From Melioribacteraceae bacterium (GTDB taxonomy: Bacteria > Bacteroidota > Ignavibacteria > Ignavibacteriales > Melioribacteraceae): 64,000 nucleotides of DNA. How positions within the stretch are numbered: the stretch's first letter is position 1; each line of letters begins with the position of its first letter. The notes beneath the pieces were generated by a model. The model was given only the letters and a program-made list of their open reading frames with translations, did not search any database and was not told the origin of the DNA. The stretch covers positions 124,001 through 188,000 of the forward strand of contig DAOSDY010000004.1 of the NCBI GenBank assembly GCA_035362835.1, written 5' to 3'. This document shows positions 34,885 through 44,203 of this stretch, in pieces. The position numbers and the translations under genes were made by a program.

Positions 34885-36402
34885 TTGAAGAAGATTGCAA
34901 TTATAAGTGTTTCATATAAGAGAAATATCGTTGAATTCGCAAATGAATTAAGTCAACTCGATTATCAGATTCTTGCTACCGGGAACACCGCCAGAATATT
35001 AACTCAGAACAGAATTGAATGTACCGAAATAAGTGATTTTACTTCATTCCCTGAAATCTTCTCCGGAAGGGTGAAAACTCTTAATCCGAAAATATTCGGA
35101 GGAATTTTAATGCGTCGCAGCAACCCCTCTGATATTAAAGAAGCAGGAGAAAATAATATTCTGCCGATCGATATTGTTTGTGTTAATCTGTATCCTTTCC
35201 CGGAAGTGGTTAAACGCTCTGATATCTCTCACGAGGAGAAAGTTGAGAATATCGACATCGGCGGCCCGAGTCTTATTAGAGCCGCTGCTAAGAATTATGA
35301 GTATGTGTCTGTCCTAACCAATCCGGATCAGTATGCCAGCTTTCTCGAAAAATTAAAAACAGGAAAAGTTGATCTCGCAACCCGTAGAGAACTTGCCTAC
35401 GCTGCTTATTCCTATACTTCATATTATGATACACTGATTGCAAATTACTTTGAAGAAAATTTTGGTTATCCTAAAACAGAATTGCGTCTGAATTTCAAAT
35501 CATCATTCAACCTGAGGTACGGAGAGAATCCTCATCAGAATGCCTTCCTTTACGGCGATTTTACTGAATACTTCGAAATTCTCCACGGCAGGGAATTATC
35601 CTATAACAATATTGTAGATCTTACGGCTGCCGTCGATCTTGTAAACGACCTCGATACTAACGGTTGTGTTATAGTAAAGCATACAAATCCTTGCGGGGCT
35701 GCAATCGGAAACGATGTGTATGATGCATACGAAAAGGCTCTTTCATGCGATCCGGTCTCGGCTTTCGGCGGTATTGTTGCATTTAACGTGGAAGTGGATC
35801 AGAAAACCGCTGAAAAACTAAATGATATTTTCCTGGAAATAATCTGTGCGCCCTCCTATTCCGAAAAAGCTTTGCAAATACTTGGTCTAAAGAAAAACCG
35901 GAGATTGGTAAGAGTTAAGAAAAATCCTTCCTCAAATGAACTGGAACTTAAACACATCCCTGGCGGAATTCTTGCTCAGACAAAAGATAATTCCAGAATA
36001 GAAGAAATTGAGTTGAAACTTGTAACCGAAAGAGAACTTACAAAATCGGAACTGACGGATCTCAAATTTGCATGGGTTATTTGCAAGCATACGAAATCGA
36101 ACGCTATTGTATACGTGAAAAATAAAAAAGCAATAGGCGTTGGTGCCGGACAAATGTCCCGTATCGACTCAGCTAAAATTGCTGCTGAAAAAGCTAAACA
36201 GTTCGGCCATGATTTGAATGGAGCCGTAGCCGCAAGCGATGCCTTTTTCCCGTTCCCCGACGGACTTCTCGAGATAGCTTCTCATGGAGTTACCGCGGTT
36301 ATTCAGCCCGGCGGTTCGGTTAAGGATGAGGATGTAATTAAAGCCGCAAATGAAAAAAATATTTCAATGGTATTTACCGGTATTAGAAACTTTAAACACT
36401 AA
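34885..36402 (+). CDS. purH: Bifunctional AICAR transformylase / IMP cyclohydrolase
   Basis: A 505-residue enzyme that performs the last two steps of IMP synthesis. The C-terminal transformylase shows RYGENPHQNAFLYG, KHTNPCGAA, SAFGGIVAFN and ASDAFFPFPDG, with the catalytic Lys-His pair in KHTNPCG. The N-terminal cyclohydrolase (MGS fold) is recognisable but altered: the usual SDKTG loop reads SYKRN, GGTAK reads GNTAR, and KTLHP reads KTLNP. Some variation in this loop is known in Bacteroidota. I chose TTG 34885 (MKKIAIISVSYK) with GGAG 7 bases upstream; the longest frame from TTG 34864 overlaps purN. mreB starts 8 bases after the stop. Confidence 0.94.
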   Translation: MKKIAIISVSYKRNIVEFANELSQLDYQILATGNTARILTQNRIECTEISDFTSFPEIFSGRVKTLNPKIFGGILMRRSNPSDIKEAGENNILPIDIVCVNLYPFPEVVKRSDISHEEKVENIDIGGPSLIRAAAKNYEYVSVLTNPDQYASFLEKLKTGKVDLATRRELAYAAYSYTSYYDTLIANYFEENFGYPKTELRLNFKSSFNLRYGENPHQNAFLYGDFTEYFEILHGRELSYNNIVDLTAAVDLVNDLDTNGCVIVKHTNPCGAAIGNDVYDAYEKALSCDPVSAFGGIVAFNVEVDQKTAEKLNDIFLEIICAPSYSEKALQILGLKKNRRLVRVKKNPSSNELELKHIPGGILAQTKDNSRIEEIELKLVTERELTKSELTDLKFAWVICKHTKSNAIVYVKNKKAIGVGAGQMSRIDSAKIAAEKAKQFGHDLNGAVAASDAFFPFPDGLLEIASHGVTAVIQPGGSVKDEDVIKAANEKNISMVFTGIRNFKH

Positions 36403-36410
36403 GAGGAACA

Positions 36411-37436
36411 ATGGGAATTTTTGATCTCTTCTCAACTGATGTTGCAATTGATCTTGGCACTGCCAATACATTAATCTACATTAAAGGAAAAGGAATTGTC
36501 TTAAACGAACCGTCGATTGTAGCTTTCGACCGGAATACTAAACGGATTATCGAGCTTGGGAATAAAGCAAAGGAAATGCAGGGTAGAGAACACCGGGAAA
36601 TACGTGTTACTCGTCCCATGCGCGATGGCGTTATTGCCGATTTTGAAATTGCCGAAGGAATGATAAGAGCTTTTATTAAAAGGGTTACTCCCAATACATT
36701 CGCAAGTAAAAGGATTGTTATCGCTGTTCCTAGCGGCGTTACTGAAGTTGAAAAACGTGCTGTCCGCGATGCCGCCGAACATGCTGGCGCTAAAGAGGTT
36801 CATCTGGTTGCCGAACCTATGGCTGCCGCTATTGGCATTGGCGTGGATGTTGAAGCTCCTGTCGGCAATATGATAATCGACATTGGAGGCGGAACTACAG
36901 AAATTGCTGTAATCGCCCTCGCAGGTATTGTGAATGAAGAATCGATCAGGATTGCAGGCGATGAAATGAATAATGCCATTATGCAGTTCTTTAAGAAAAA
37001 TTATAATCTCCTTATCGGCGAAAGAACTGCTGAAGCAATTAAATGTGAAGTCGGTTCTGCAGTACCCCTCAAAGAGGAAGTTACAATTCAGGTGAAAGGG
37101 CGCGACCTCGTCGGAGGAATCCCCAAAACCGCTGAAGTCAGTTCTGTAGAAATACGCGAAGCTCTTAATGAAAATGTGGCGCAGATTGTAGATGCAATTA
37201 AACAGACTCTCGAAAGAACTCCTCCGGAATTAAGCGCCGATATTCTGGATCGCGGCGTAATGATTACCGGCGGCGGTGCTCTGCTTAAAGGCCTCGATGA
37301 AAGAATTAGAATGGAAACAAACCTGCCTGTGCATGTAGCCGATGATCCTCTAACTGCTGTTGTTAGAGGCGCCGGTAAAGCAATAGAAAACTTAAACAAA
37401 TACTCAAAGGTCTTTATCCGTAAAAGAACTTACTAA
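36411..37436 (+). CDS. mreB: Rod shape-determining protein MreB
   Basis: A 341-residue bacterial actin that positions the elongasome beneath the inner membrane. The actin-fold nucleotide motifs are present: DLGTANTLIYIKG (phosphate 1), NMIIDIGGGTTEIAVIAL (phosphate 2) and MITGGGALLKGLDERI (adenosine). The N-terminal GIFDLFSTDVAIDLG is typical and may insert into the membrane. AGAGGAA-like Shine-Dalgarno sequence stands 5 bases before ATG. It opens the mreB-mreC-mreD-mrdA-rodA block, starting 8 bases after purH; mreC overlaps its stop as TAATG. Presence of this set indicates a rod-shaped cell. Confidence 0.97.
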   Translation: MGIFDLFSTDVAIDLGTANTLIYIKGKGIVLNEPSIVAFDRNTKRIIELGNKAKEMQGREHREIRVTRPMRDGVIADFEIAEGMIRAFIKRVTPNTFASKRIVIAVPSGVTEVEKRAVRDAAEHAGAKEVHLVAEPMAAAIGIGVDVEAPVGNMIIDIGGGTTEIAVIALAGIVNEESIRIAGDEMNNAIMQFFKKNYNLLIGERTAEAIKCEVGSAVPLKEEVTIQVKGRDLVGGIPKTAEVSSVEIREALNENVAQIVDAIKQTLERTPPELSADILDRGVMITGGGALLKGLDERIRMETNLPVHVADDPLTAVVRGAGKAIENLNKYSKVFIRKRTY

Positions 37437-38263
37437 TGCTAAATTTTTTAAGACGATTTACATATCAGTTCAAGGAATACCTGATATTAGTACTGCTTGT
37501 AATTATCAGTCTCACTCTTCTTGCCAGTAATGAAAAACCGGAAGTAAAAAAAATCAGAACCTTCGCATTCGGAAGTTTTGCTATTCTTAACAGTTTACTG
37601 GATTCATTCGGGGATTTGTTCACCAGCGATCCTTCAATTGATCAGCTGAAAATAGAAAACGCTAAACTTAATCTCGAACTTAATCGATTGAGGAAACAGG
37701 GGATTGAAAATCAAAACCTCCGGGATATGCTATCGATGAAGGATTCAAGCCGGTATCAGCTTATTGCTGCCGACGTCGTTTCAAAACTCGTCAACAAAGT
37801 TCAGGGCAGCTTTATTATCAATAAAGGAAGTCTGAGCGGAGTTCGTATCGGCATGCCTGTTGTCAATCATCAGGGATTGATTGGAATTATTTCTGATGTT
37901 GCCGGTAAGTTCTCTGTTGTAAAAACTCTTTTTAACAGTTCTCTAAATATAGCAGTTACTCTTCAGAAGATAAATGTTGACGGAGTACTTAACTGGAACG
38001 GTAAAGAATTAATTATAAAAAACATCCCGACTACATATGAAATAGAAGTAGGGGATAACGTAGCAACTTCGGATTTCAGCACATTATTTCCTCCGGATAT
38101 TCCGGTTGGAATTATTTCGGAAAAAGAATCAATCGCTTTAGGTTTACTTCACACTCTTTCAGTTGAACCATATGCGGATATCTCTGCCGTAAGTAATTTG
38201 TTCATTGTTAATATCATCCCGAGTAAACAGATCAATCAATTAGAAATGAACTTGATGAAATAA
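37436..38263 (+). CDS. mreC: Rod shape-determining protein MreC
   Basis: A 275-residue inner-membrane protein with its bulk in the periplasm. One membrane helix (about 15-31) is followed by a coiled coil (about 68-100, IDQLKIENAKLNLELNRL and following) and a beta-rich domain with NKGSLSGVRIGMPVVNHQG and the C-terminal GDNVATSDFSTLFPPDIPVG, the two conserved parts of MreC. It links MreB to PBP2 and activates the RodA-PBP2 synthase. Its ATG overlaps the mreB stop, and mreD starts directly after its stop. Slightly short for the family but complete. Confidence 0.94.
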   Translation: MLNFLRRFTYQFKEYLILVLLVIISLTLLASNEKPEVKKIRTFAFGSFAILNSLLDSFGDLFTSDPSIDQLKIENAKLNLELNRLRKQGIENQNLRDMLSMKDSSRYQLIAADVVSKLVNKVQGSFIINKGSLSGVRIGMPVVNHQGLIGIISDVAGKFSVVKTLFNSSLNIAVTLQKINVDGVLNWNGKELIIKNIPTTYEIEVGDNVATSDFSTLFPPDIPVGIISEKESIALGLLHTLSVEPYADISAVSNLFIVNIIPSKQINQLEMNLMK

Positions 38264-38752
38264 ATGTTTTTTAATTATGTAAAACCGTTAATATTTTTTA
38301 TACCTCTTGCTGCAATTCAGCTTGTTTTGGTACCACTTATTAGTGTTATTAATATTGCGCCGGATCTCATTGTTATTCTGGTTGTTTATTTTGCACTGTT
38401 GAACGGTCAGGTTTACGGAACTTTATTGGGTTTTATTACCGGATTTATCTTCGACCTTATCTCCGGGGGTTTACTCGGTGCTTCAATGTTTGCTCTTACG
38501 GTTTCCGGATTTGTGGCTGGTTACTTTTATAACGAAAATAAAATTGATATAAATACAGTGACATTTCTTTTTATTATTATCCTGTTTTTATGCGGTACTG
38601 TCAATTCATTCCTTTACTCAAGTGTGGCAAATGACAATCCTGATATGGGAATTCTGAGATTATTTTTTGAAGCGGGGATCCTGCCCGGTTTGTACACTGC
38701 GATCCTGGGTTTACCGATTGTAATTTTCAGCTCTAAGAAGGGGATCGAATGA
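38264..38752 (+). CDS. mreD: Rod shape-determining protein MreD
   Basis: A 162-residue integral membrane protein with about five helices, matching MreD in size and order. Recognisable features are the N-terminal FFIPLAAIQLVLVPLISV and GFITGFIFDLISGGLLGAS, the latter the most conserved piece of the family. MreD is poorly conserved in general, so position between mreC and mrdA carries much of the identification. It begins at the base after the mreC stop and overlaps the mrdA start by 4 bases (ATGA). Confidence 0.9.
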   Translation: MFFNYVKPLIFFIPLAAIQLVLVPLISVINIAPDLIVILVVYFALLNGQVYGTLLGFITGFIFDLISGGLLGASMFALTVSGFVAGYFYNENKIDINTVTFLFIIILFLCGTVNSFLYSSVANDNPDMGILRLFFEAGILPGLYTAILGLPIVIFSSKKGIE

Positions 38753-40563
38753 ACGATACCAATTTCGGTTCAGTTATTAGAAGAAGAATATTCCTGACTG
38801 TAATAATCGGTTTTATTGCGGTGATCTTTTTCCAGCTTTTCAGCATGCAGATTCTTAATCAGCCGGCTTACTCAACTAAAGCGGATGAAAACAGCGTTAA
38901 ACCGATTTATCAGACTGCTCCTCGCGGTCTCTTTTTCGACCGGAATAACCAGGTCCTTGTTGGTAACAAACCCTCTTTTACTCTGCGTATTACCCCGGCC
39001 GATTATGACAGTAAACTCACTCCTTATATTGAAGCAATTCTCGGAGTTCCTGAAGGATATATCGATAAGATTCTTAAACAGAATGAACAATTCTCACGTT
39101 TTATTCCGCGACGGGTTGCAAAGGATGTCGACTTCAAGGTAATTGCTTGGTACGAGGAGAATTCAGCAAAACTGCCCGGTCTCGATTACGTTATAGAAAC
39201 TCAGCGCGACTATTCTTTTGGAGTTATGGGGTCACATCTTTTCGGTTATAGTAAGGAAATTTCCTCTGTCCAACTTCAAAGAAGAAAAGAAGATTACTCG
39301 ATGGGCGATGAAATCGGTTTCAGCGGGATTGAAAAAACTTATGAGGATATTCTAAAAGGTAATAAAGGAATTAAATATGTGCTGGTTGACTCTCACCAGA
39401 AAACAATTGGAAAGTATAAGGATGGTGAAGAAGACCGGACGGCGGTAAAAGGATACGACCTGGTTCTGACTATCGATAAAGATGCACAGATGGTTGCTGA
39501 AGCGGCCTTTAAGGATAAGAGAGGCGCACTGGTAGCTATTGAACCGTCAACTGGAGAAATACTGGCCTTTGTTAGTGCCCCTGAATTCAATCTGCAGGAT
39601 TTTGCATCTGTTACTTCAAATGAAGTATGGACAAAATTGAATACTGATCCGGATAAACCGATGTTCAACCGCGCAACTATGTCAATCTATTCTCCCGGAT
39701 CAACTTATAAAATGTTGGCCGCACTCACGGCGCTTGAAGAAGGTATAATCGATACAACTTTTCGGGTCCATTGCGGCGGGGGAATGCAATATGGCGACCG
39801 TTACTTTAAGTGTCTACACGTTCACGGAACTGTTAATGTAACAACAGCTATCGAAAAATCGTGTAATACTTTTTTTTATCAGCTGATTCTTAAAATCGGT
39901 CTCGATAAATGGTCGGAATATTCTAGCAGATTCGGATTCGGTAAAAAATCCGGTATCGATATTCCTGAAGAAAGTCCAGGTATCCTTCCTACTAGAAAAT
40001 ATTACGACAGGGCATTCGGTCTAAACAGATGGCCTAAAGGAATCCTTATCTCTCTCGGCATCGGGCAGGGGGAGTTGAGTGTTACTCCATTACAGCTTGC
40101 TCAATATGCCTCCCTTTTTGCAAATTACGGGAAGTCGGCAAGACCCCATTTTCTTAAAGGATATATAGAAACCCAGACAGGTAAATATACAGGTGTAGAA
40201 CCCAGAGTGTTCGACTTAAAAATTAGTTCTAAATCGTTTGATGTTGTTAGATATGCGATGTTCAAGGTTGTTAATGGAGCCGGTACTGCAGGCAATATAA
40301 GGTTGCCCAATATTCATATAGCCGGTAAGACAGGTACTGCACAGAATCCTCACGGAGAAGATCACGCAGTCTTTTTAGGCTTCGCTCCGTATGAAAATCC
40401 TAAAATTGCAATTGCAGTTATTGTGGAGAATGTCGGCTTCGGTAGTGTTCACGCTGCCCCCATCGCAAGAGATGTTATTAAAGCTTATCTGGAAAAAGGA
40501 AGTGCGACACAGATAATTCAAAGTGACTATTTGAGCGAGTTAAAAGGAACGGAGATACGTTAA
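38749..40563 (+). CDS. mrdA: Penicillin-binding protein 2 (elongation transpeptidase)
   Basis: A 604-residue class B penicillin-binding protein that cross-links peptidoglycan in cell elongation. One N-terminal membrane helix (about 13-33) is followed by the pedestal domain beginning ENSVKPIYQTAPRGLFFDRN. The transpeptidase shows YSPGSTYKMLAAL (SxxK), EKSCNTFFYQ (SxN) and AGKTGTAQNPHGEDHAVFLG (KTG). It overlaps mreD (ATGA) and rodA begins 1 base after its stop, the standard PBP2-RodA pairing. Confidence 0.96.
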   Translation: MNDTNFGSVIRRRIFLTVIIGFIAVIFFQLFSMQILNQPAYSTKADENSVKPIYQTAPRGLFFDRNNQVLVGNKPSFTLRITPADYDSKLTPYIEAILGVPEGYIDKILKQNEQFSRFIPRRVAKDVDFKVIAWYEENSAKLPGLDYVIETQRDYSFGVMGSHLFGYSKEISSVQLQRRKEDYSMGDEIGFSGIEKTYEDILKGNKGIKYVLVDSHQKTIGKYKDGEEDRTAVKGYDLVLTIDKDAQMVAEAAFKDKRGALVAIEPSTGEILAFVSAPEFNLQDFASVTSNEVWTKLNTDPDKPMFNRATMSIYSPGSTYKMLAALTALEEGIIDTTFRVHCGGGMQYGDRYFKCLHVHGTVNVTTAIEKSCNTFFYQLILKIGLDKWSEYSSRFGFGKKSGIDIPEESPGILPTRKYYDRAFGLNRWPKGILISLGIGQGELSVTPLQLAQYASLFANYGKSARPHFLKGYIETQTGKYTGVEPRVFDLKISSKSFDVVRYAMFKVVNGAGTAGNIRLPNIHIAGKTGTAQNPHGEDHAVFLGFAPYENPKIAIAVIVENVGFGSVHAAPIARDVIKAYLEKGSATQIIQSDYLSELKGTEIR

Positions 40564-40564
40564 A

Positions 40565-41794
40565 TTGCAGATTAATTATAAGCTTCAGGATAAATTCGAT
40601 CTTTCAATTTTTCTACCATTTTTTGTCCTTACTATACTTGGACTGATTGCTGTCTATAGTTCAACGGTAAATCATCCTACTGCGAGCGGCAATTTTCAGA
40701 AACAACTCTATTCAGCAATAGTATCTCTTATTGCATTCTTTATTGTTTTCTCGCTTCCCCAACAGTTATTTAAAATGCTTGCCGTTCCTTCCTATCTGCT
40801 TTCTGTTCTGCTTCTTCTTTTAGTTCTCTTTGCAGGTAAAACAGTCTATGGCTCGAAGAGCTGGTTGAGTTTTGGACCGATCGGTTTTCAACCTTCGGAG
40901 TTTGCCAAGCTTGGTACCATTCTCTGTCTTTCAAACTGGCTTACTTATAAGAATCGGGATATAAACAATATTAAAGATATAGGTGTAGCCCTTGCTATCG
41001 GATTTCTGCCGGTTATATTGATTTTACTCGAACCGGATACGGGCACTTCCATTGTCTTTATTATTATTACGCTTTCTCTCATCTATTGGAGCGGTATAAG
41101 TCTGTTTGGCCTCTTTGTAGTTATTTCCCCGGGTGTTGTTGTAATTGCTTCGTTATTCGGAACTCTCGTATTTATACTCTCCCTGATAATGGTTGTAATA
41201 GCCCTCTTTCTATTTAAAAGAGATCTATTTAACAGTATAACTGTTTTCGTTATAAATTTAGGAGCGAGTTTCTTTTTTGATTATGCATTCAGAATTTTAA
41301 AACCGCATCAGCAGAAGAGAATAGAATCATTCCTGGATCCTTCTATGGATCCACTCGGATCCGGTTATAACGCTCTGCAGGCTAAACTCGCTATCGGTTC
41401 CGGAGGGTTTACCGGAAAAGGATTCCTTCAGGGAAACCAGACTCAATTGAGATTTATTCCGGAACAATGGACTGATTTTATTTACTGTGTAATTGGCGAG
41501 GAGTTCGGTTTTCTGGGAAGCATACTTGTACTGTCCCTCTTCCTTATTATTTTTTTAAGACTCATCAATATTTCCAATCTTGCGAAGGACAGATTCAGTG
41601 TTTTAATAATCGTTGGTATACTGAGTTTGATGTTCAGTCATTTTGCAATTAATATTGGAATGAATGTCGGTATCACTCCTGTTGTCGGATTGCCTCTTCC
41701 ATTCCTTAGCTACGGCGGAAGTTCTCTTCTTGTCAATATGATAATGATGGGGATTGTACTTAACATTTATCGTAACAGAAAAATGCATACATGA
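40565..41794 (+). CDS. rodA: Peptidoglycan glycosyltransferase RodA
   Basis: A 409-residue SEDS-family protein with about ten membrane helices. SEDS landmarks are SWLSFGPIGFQPSEFAKLG (early loop), LLEPDTGTSIVFI (conserved Asp), SGYNALQAKLAIGSGGF and PLPFLSYGGSSLLVNM near the end. It polymerises glycan strands together with PBP2. The start is TTG 40565, one base past the mrdA stop. A stretch of about 50 hydrophobic residues with poor conservation (VVISPGVVVIASLFGTLVFI onward) in the middle is longer than in the E. coli protein, a feature shared by many Bacteroidota RodA. It ends the elongasome block; pyrF starts 14 bases later. Confidence 0.95.
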   Translation: MQINYKLQDKFDLSIFLPFFVLTILGLIAVYSSTVNHPTASGNFQKQLYSAIVSLIAFFIVFSLPQQLFKMLAVPSYLLSVLLLLLVLFAGKTVYGSKSWLSFGPIGFQPSEFAKLGTILCLSNWLTYKNRDINNIKDIGVALAIGFLPVILILLEPDTGTSIVFIIITLSLIYWSGISLFGLFVVISPGVVVIASLFGTLVFILSLIMVVIALFLFKRDLFNSITVFVINLGASFFFDYAFRILKPHQQKRIESFLDPSMDPLGSGYNALQAKLAIGSGGFTGKGFLQGNQTQLRFIPEQWTDFIYCVIGEEFGFLGSILVLSLFLIIFLRLINISNLAKDRFSVLIIVGILSLMFSHFAINIGMNVGITPVVGLPLPFLSYGGSSLLVNMIMMGIVLNIYRNRKMHT

Positions 41795-41808
41795 AAAAAT
41801 AAAGGCTT

Positions 41809-42627
41809 ATGATGAATGCGCTTCAAAAACTGAATGAAAGGTTTAAAAACGGATTCCATATTTGTGTAGGTCTCGATACTGACATAACGAAAATCCCGAA
41901 ACATCTTTTAAAAAATTCTAATCCTGTTGAAGAATTCAATAAAATTATTATTGATAATACGCACCGACATGCTGCGGCCTACAAAATAAATTTCGCTTTT
42001 TATGAAAAGGATGGCTCTAAAGGATTTGATAATATCCATAGAATTCTTGAATATCTTAAAAATCTCCCGTGTTTAATAATTGCAGATGCTAAAAGAGGCG
42101 ATATCGGTAATACTTCTCTTATGTATGCACAATCGGTTTTCGATCATTTCGGTTTCGATGCCGTTACTCTTCACCCGTATATGGGCTTTGATTCCATTGA
42201 ACCTTTTCTCAATTACCAGGATAAATTGAATTTCATTCTGGCCTTAACTTCCAATCCGGGATCCGCAGATTTTGAAAAGCAAATGTTGGCTGATAATACC
42301 TTCCTTTATCAGAAAGTAATTAGTAAAGTCCTGAAGTGGAATAACCTGAAAAATTGCGGGATCGTATTCGGGGCTACCAATCTTAATGAGCTTCAGGATA
42401 ATATAAATTCTTTCGGAGAATTGCCTGTGCTTCTTCCCGGTGTTGGATCTCAGGGCGGAGACTTGAATGAAGTTGTCTCTGTGTTTAACTCGGTCAACAA
42501 TCGTAATTTTCTTATAAATGTTAGCAGAGCTTTGATCTATAGCGACGGCTCGGAGAACTTCGGCCGGAAGGCTTATGAGTACATCTCATTTATGAATGAT
42601 TCTGTTGCGGGAATAATTTCAAAATAA
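41809..42627 (+). CDS. pyrF: Orotidine 5'-phosphate decarboxylase (type 2)
   Basis: A 272-residue TIM-barrel enzyme for the last step of UMP synthesis. It belongs to the longer type 2 group: HICVGLDTDITKIP near the N-terminus and the catalytic DxKxxD in IADAKRGDIGNTS, followed by DAVTLHPYMGFDSIEPF. The phosphate-gripping end is LLPGVGSQGGDLNEVV. Two ATG codons stand side by side at 41809 and 41812; either could be used. It is probably read from the elongasome transcript, as only 14 bases separate it from rodA and no promoter is visible. Confidence 0.93.
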   Translation: MMNALQKLNERFKNGFHICVGLDTDITKIPKHLLKNSNPVEEFNKIIIDNTHRHAAAYKINFAFYEKDGSKGFDNIHRILEYLKNLPCLIIADAKRGDIGNTSLMYAQSVFDHFGFDAVTLHPYMGFDSIEPFLNYQDKLNFILALTSNPGSADFEKQMLADNTFLYQKVISKVLKWNNLKNCGIVFGATNLNELQDNINSFGELPVLLPGVGSQGGDLNEVVSVFNSVNNRNFLINVSRALIYSDGSENFGRKAYEYISFMNDSVAGIISK

Positions 42628-42709
42628 GTAATAGCATTTTGACAATTTAAATATTAACTTGAACAGCAGTTTAATAGCAGCGACTTTATCTTAGTCAGAT
42701 AACAATACA

Positions 42710-42728
42710 AACTCATGGACTATGAGTT
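42710..42728. repeat. Inverted repeat spanning a start codon
   Basis: AACTCAT and ATGAGTT face each other over 5 bases; the second arm holds the ATG of the DUF2851 gene (42722). In RNA it would be a 7-base-pair hairpin covering the start. Confidence 0.45.
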
Positions 42729-44203
42729 CTGATATAAAGGTCCCCGAAAGCTTGCTGTACGAAGTTTGGCAGAAACAATCCTACAAATCCTCTCTGAAAA
42801 CAGAGACGGGCGATGAAATTTCAATCCTCGATTCCGGAAGTAAAAACGATGACTTTGCCGGTCCAGACTTTAAAAACGCACGAATCCGGATCGGTAACCT
42901 TACTTACGTTGGTGATATTGAAATAGACAGCAGTTATGCCGATTGGAAAAATCACGGTCATAATATCGATAATAAGTATAACAGCGTTGTACTGCATGCT
43001 ACGTTTGTTAATAAAAATCATCAGCCTCATGTTTATACTCGTAATGGCAGGAAAGTCCCTTCTATCTGTCTGGCCCCATTCATCGATGATTCTTTACTTG
43101 AAAACTTGAAACAATCTATCAGTGGTGATAAAGAGGAAGTCGTCACTAATATGAAGTGTTCTTCAGTTTCAGTGTCCATAAGCAGTGAAATAAAAGAAAA
43201 ATTTCTTTCTCAACTGGGTGTCGACCGTTTTCATAAAAAATGTAACCGGATATTTGAAAGATTAAAAGAACTTCAATTCCTCAATGAACTTAATATTAAA
43301 GAGCCGGTAATCGGTTACGAACTTTCATCCCGTTTCCATGAGAAAAAATTCCAGCACTCGGATTTTTCGAATAAATTATTGTGGCAGCAGCTCTTTTACG
43401 AACTCCTGTTCGAAGCGCTCGGCTATTCAAAAAATAAAGTCCAGATGACCGAACTAGCTCAGATCGCTAATGTCAATTTTCTGAAAAAAATTGAGAGCGA
43501 CGGAATCCTGATCGATAAATACGAAGCACTCCTCCTTTATATAAGCGGTTTGGCAAATTCCTCAGATAAAGTTAACAGTCCCGACTCTAAAAATTATATT
43601 GAACGGATTCTTCTCAACTGGAATGCTGTAAAACCATTTTACGACGGCAGGTATATGGAGGAATCCAACTGGCACTTTTTCAGACTTCGGCCTCAGAATT
43701 TCCCGACAATTAGAATGGCTGCCGGTGCACGATTGCTGAAAGAACTTCTTCACGGTAATATGATAAATATAATAGCCAAGAAGATAACGGAAATTCATAA
43801 CCTTACAGTATTGATTAATTCGCTAAGGTCCTTGTTTGTTGTAAGATCCGAGGGCTTCTGGAAAAACCACTACACTTTGGATCAGGCGGCAAGCAGCGAA
43901 ATTAAATATTTTGTCGGAGCCACAAGAGCGGATGAAATAGTAATTAATGTTGTCCTTCCGTTCTTTGCTGTTTATTTCGAAGTATTCGGCAGCCCGAACA
44001 TCACAAAGAAAATATTGAAAATCTATTCCATTTATGAACAGCGGTCGGAAAATCAGATAGTTGTAGACGTCGGAAAATCTCTCAACATGAATGATAGTGT
44101 AAGGAGATCGGTTCTTGCACAGGGAATGATAGATCTATTTAGAAATTATTGTTCTAAAAACAAGTGTCTTGAATGTGAAATCGGAAAGATTATATTTAAT
44201 TAG
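42722..44203 (+). CDS. DUF2851 family protein
   Basis: A 493-residue cytosolic protein recognised as a DUF2851 member from its opening (LLYEVWQKQSYKSSLKTETG), from DFAGPDFKNARIRIG and DIEIDSSYADWKNHGH, and from the Cys-rich end (CSKNKCLECEIG). The first 130 residues resemble a nuclease-like fold with spaced acidic residues (GDIEI), but no activity has been assigned that I can cite. The C-terminal CxxCxxC-like cluster suggests metal. The start codon lies in a potential hairpin. Its TAG overlaps the opposite-strand TAA of the nuclease gene by 4 bases, a shared stop region. DUF2851 is common in Bacteroidota and relatives. Confidence 0.83.
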   Translation: MSSDIKVPESLLYEVWQKQSYKSSLKTETGDEISILDSGSKNDDFAGPDFKNARIRIGNLTYVGDIEIDSSYADWKNHGHNIDNKYNSVVLHATFVNKNHQPHVYTRNGRKVPSICLAPFIDDSLLENLKQSISGDKEEVVTNMKCSSVSVSISSEIKEKFLSQLGVDRFHKKCNRIFERLKELQFLNELNIKEPVIGYELSSRFHEKKFQHSDFSNKLLWQQLFYELLFEALGYSKNKVQMTELAQIANVNFLKKIESDGILIDKYEALLLYISGLANSSDKVNSPDSKNYIERILLNWNAVKPFYDGRYMEESNWHFFRLRPQNFPTIRMAAGARLLKELLHGNMINIIAKKITEIHNLTVLINSLRSLFVVRSEGFWKNHYTLDQAASSEIKYFVGATRADEIVINVVLPFFAVYFEVFGSPNITKKILKIYSIYEQRSENQIVVDVGKSLNMNDSVRRSVLAQGMIDLFRNYCSKNKCLECEIGKIIFN

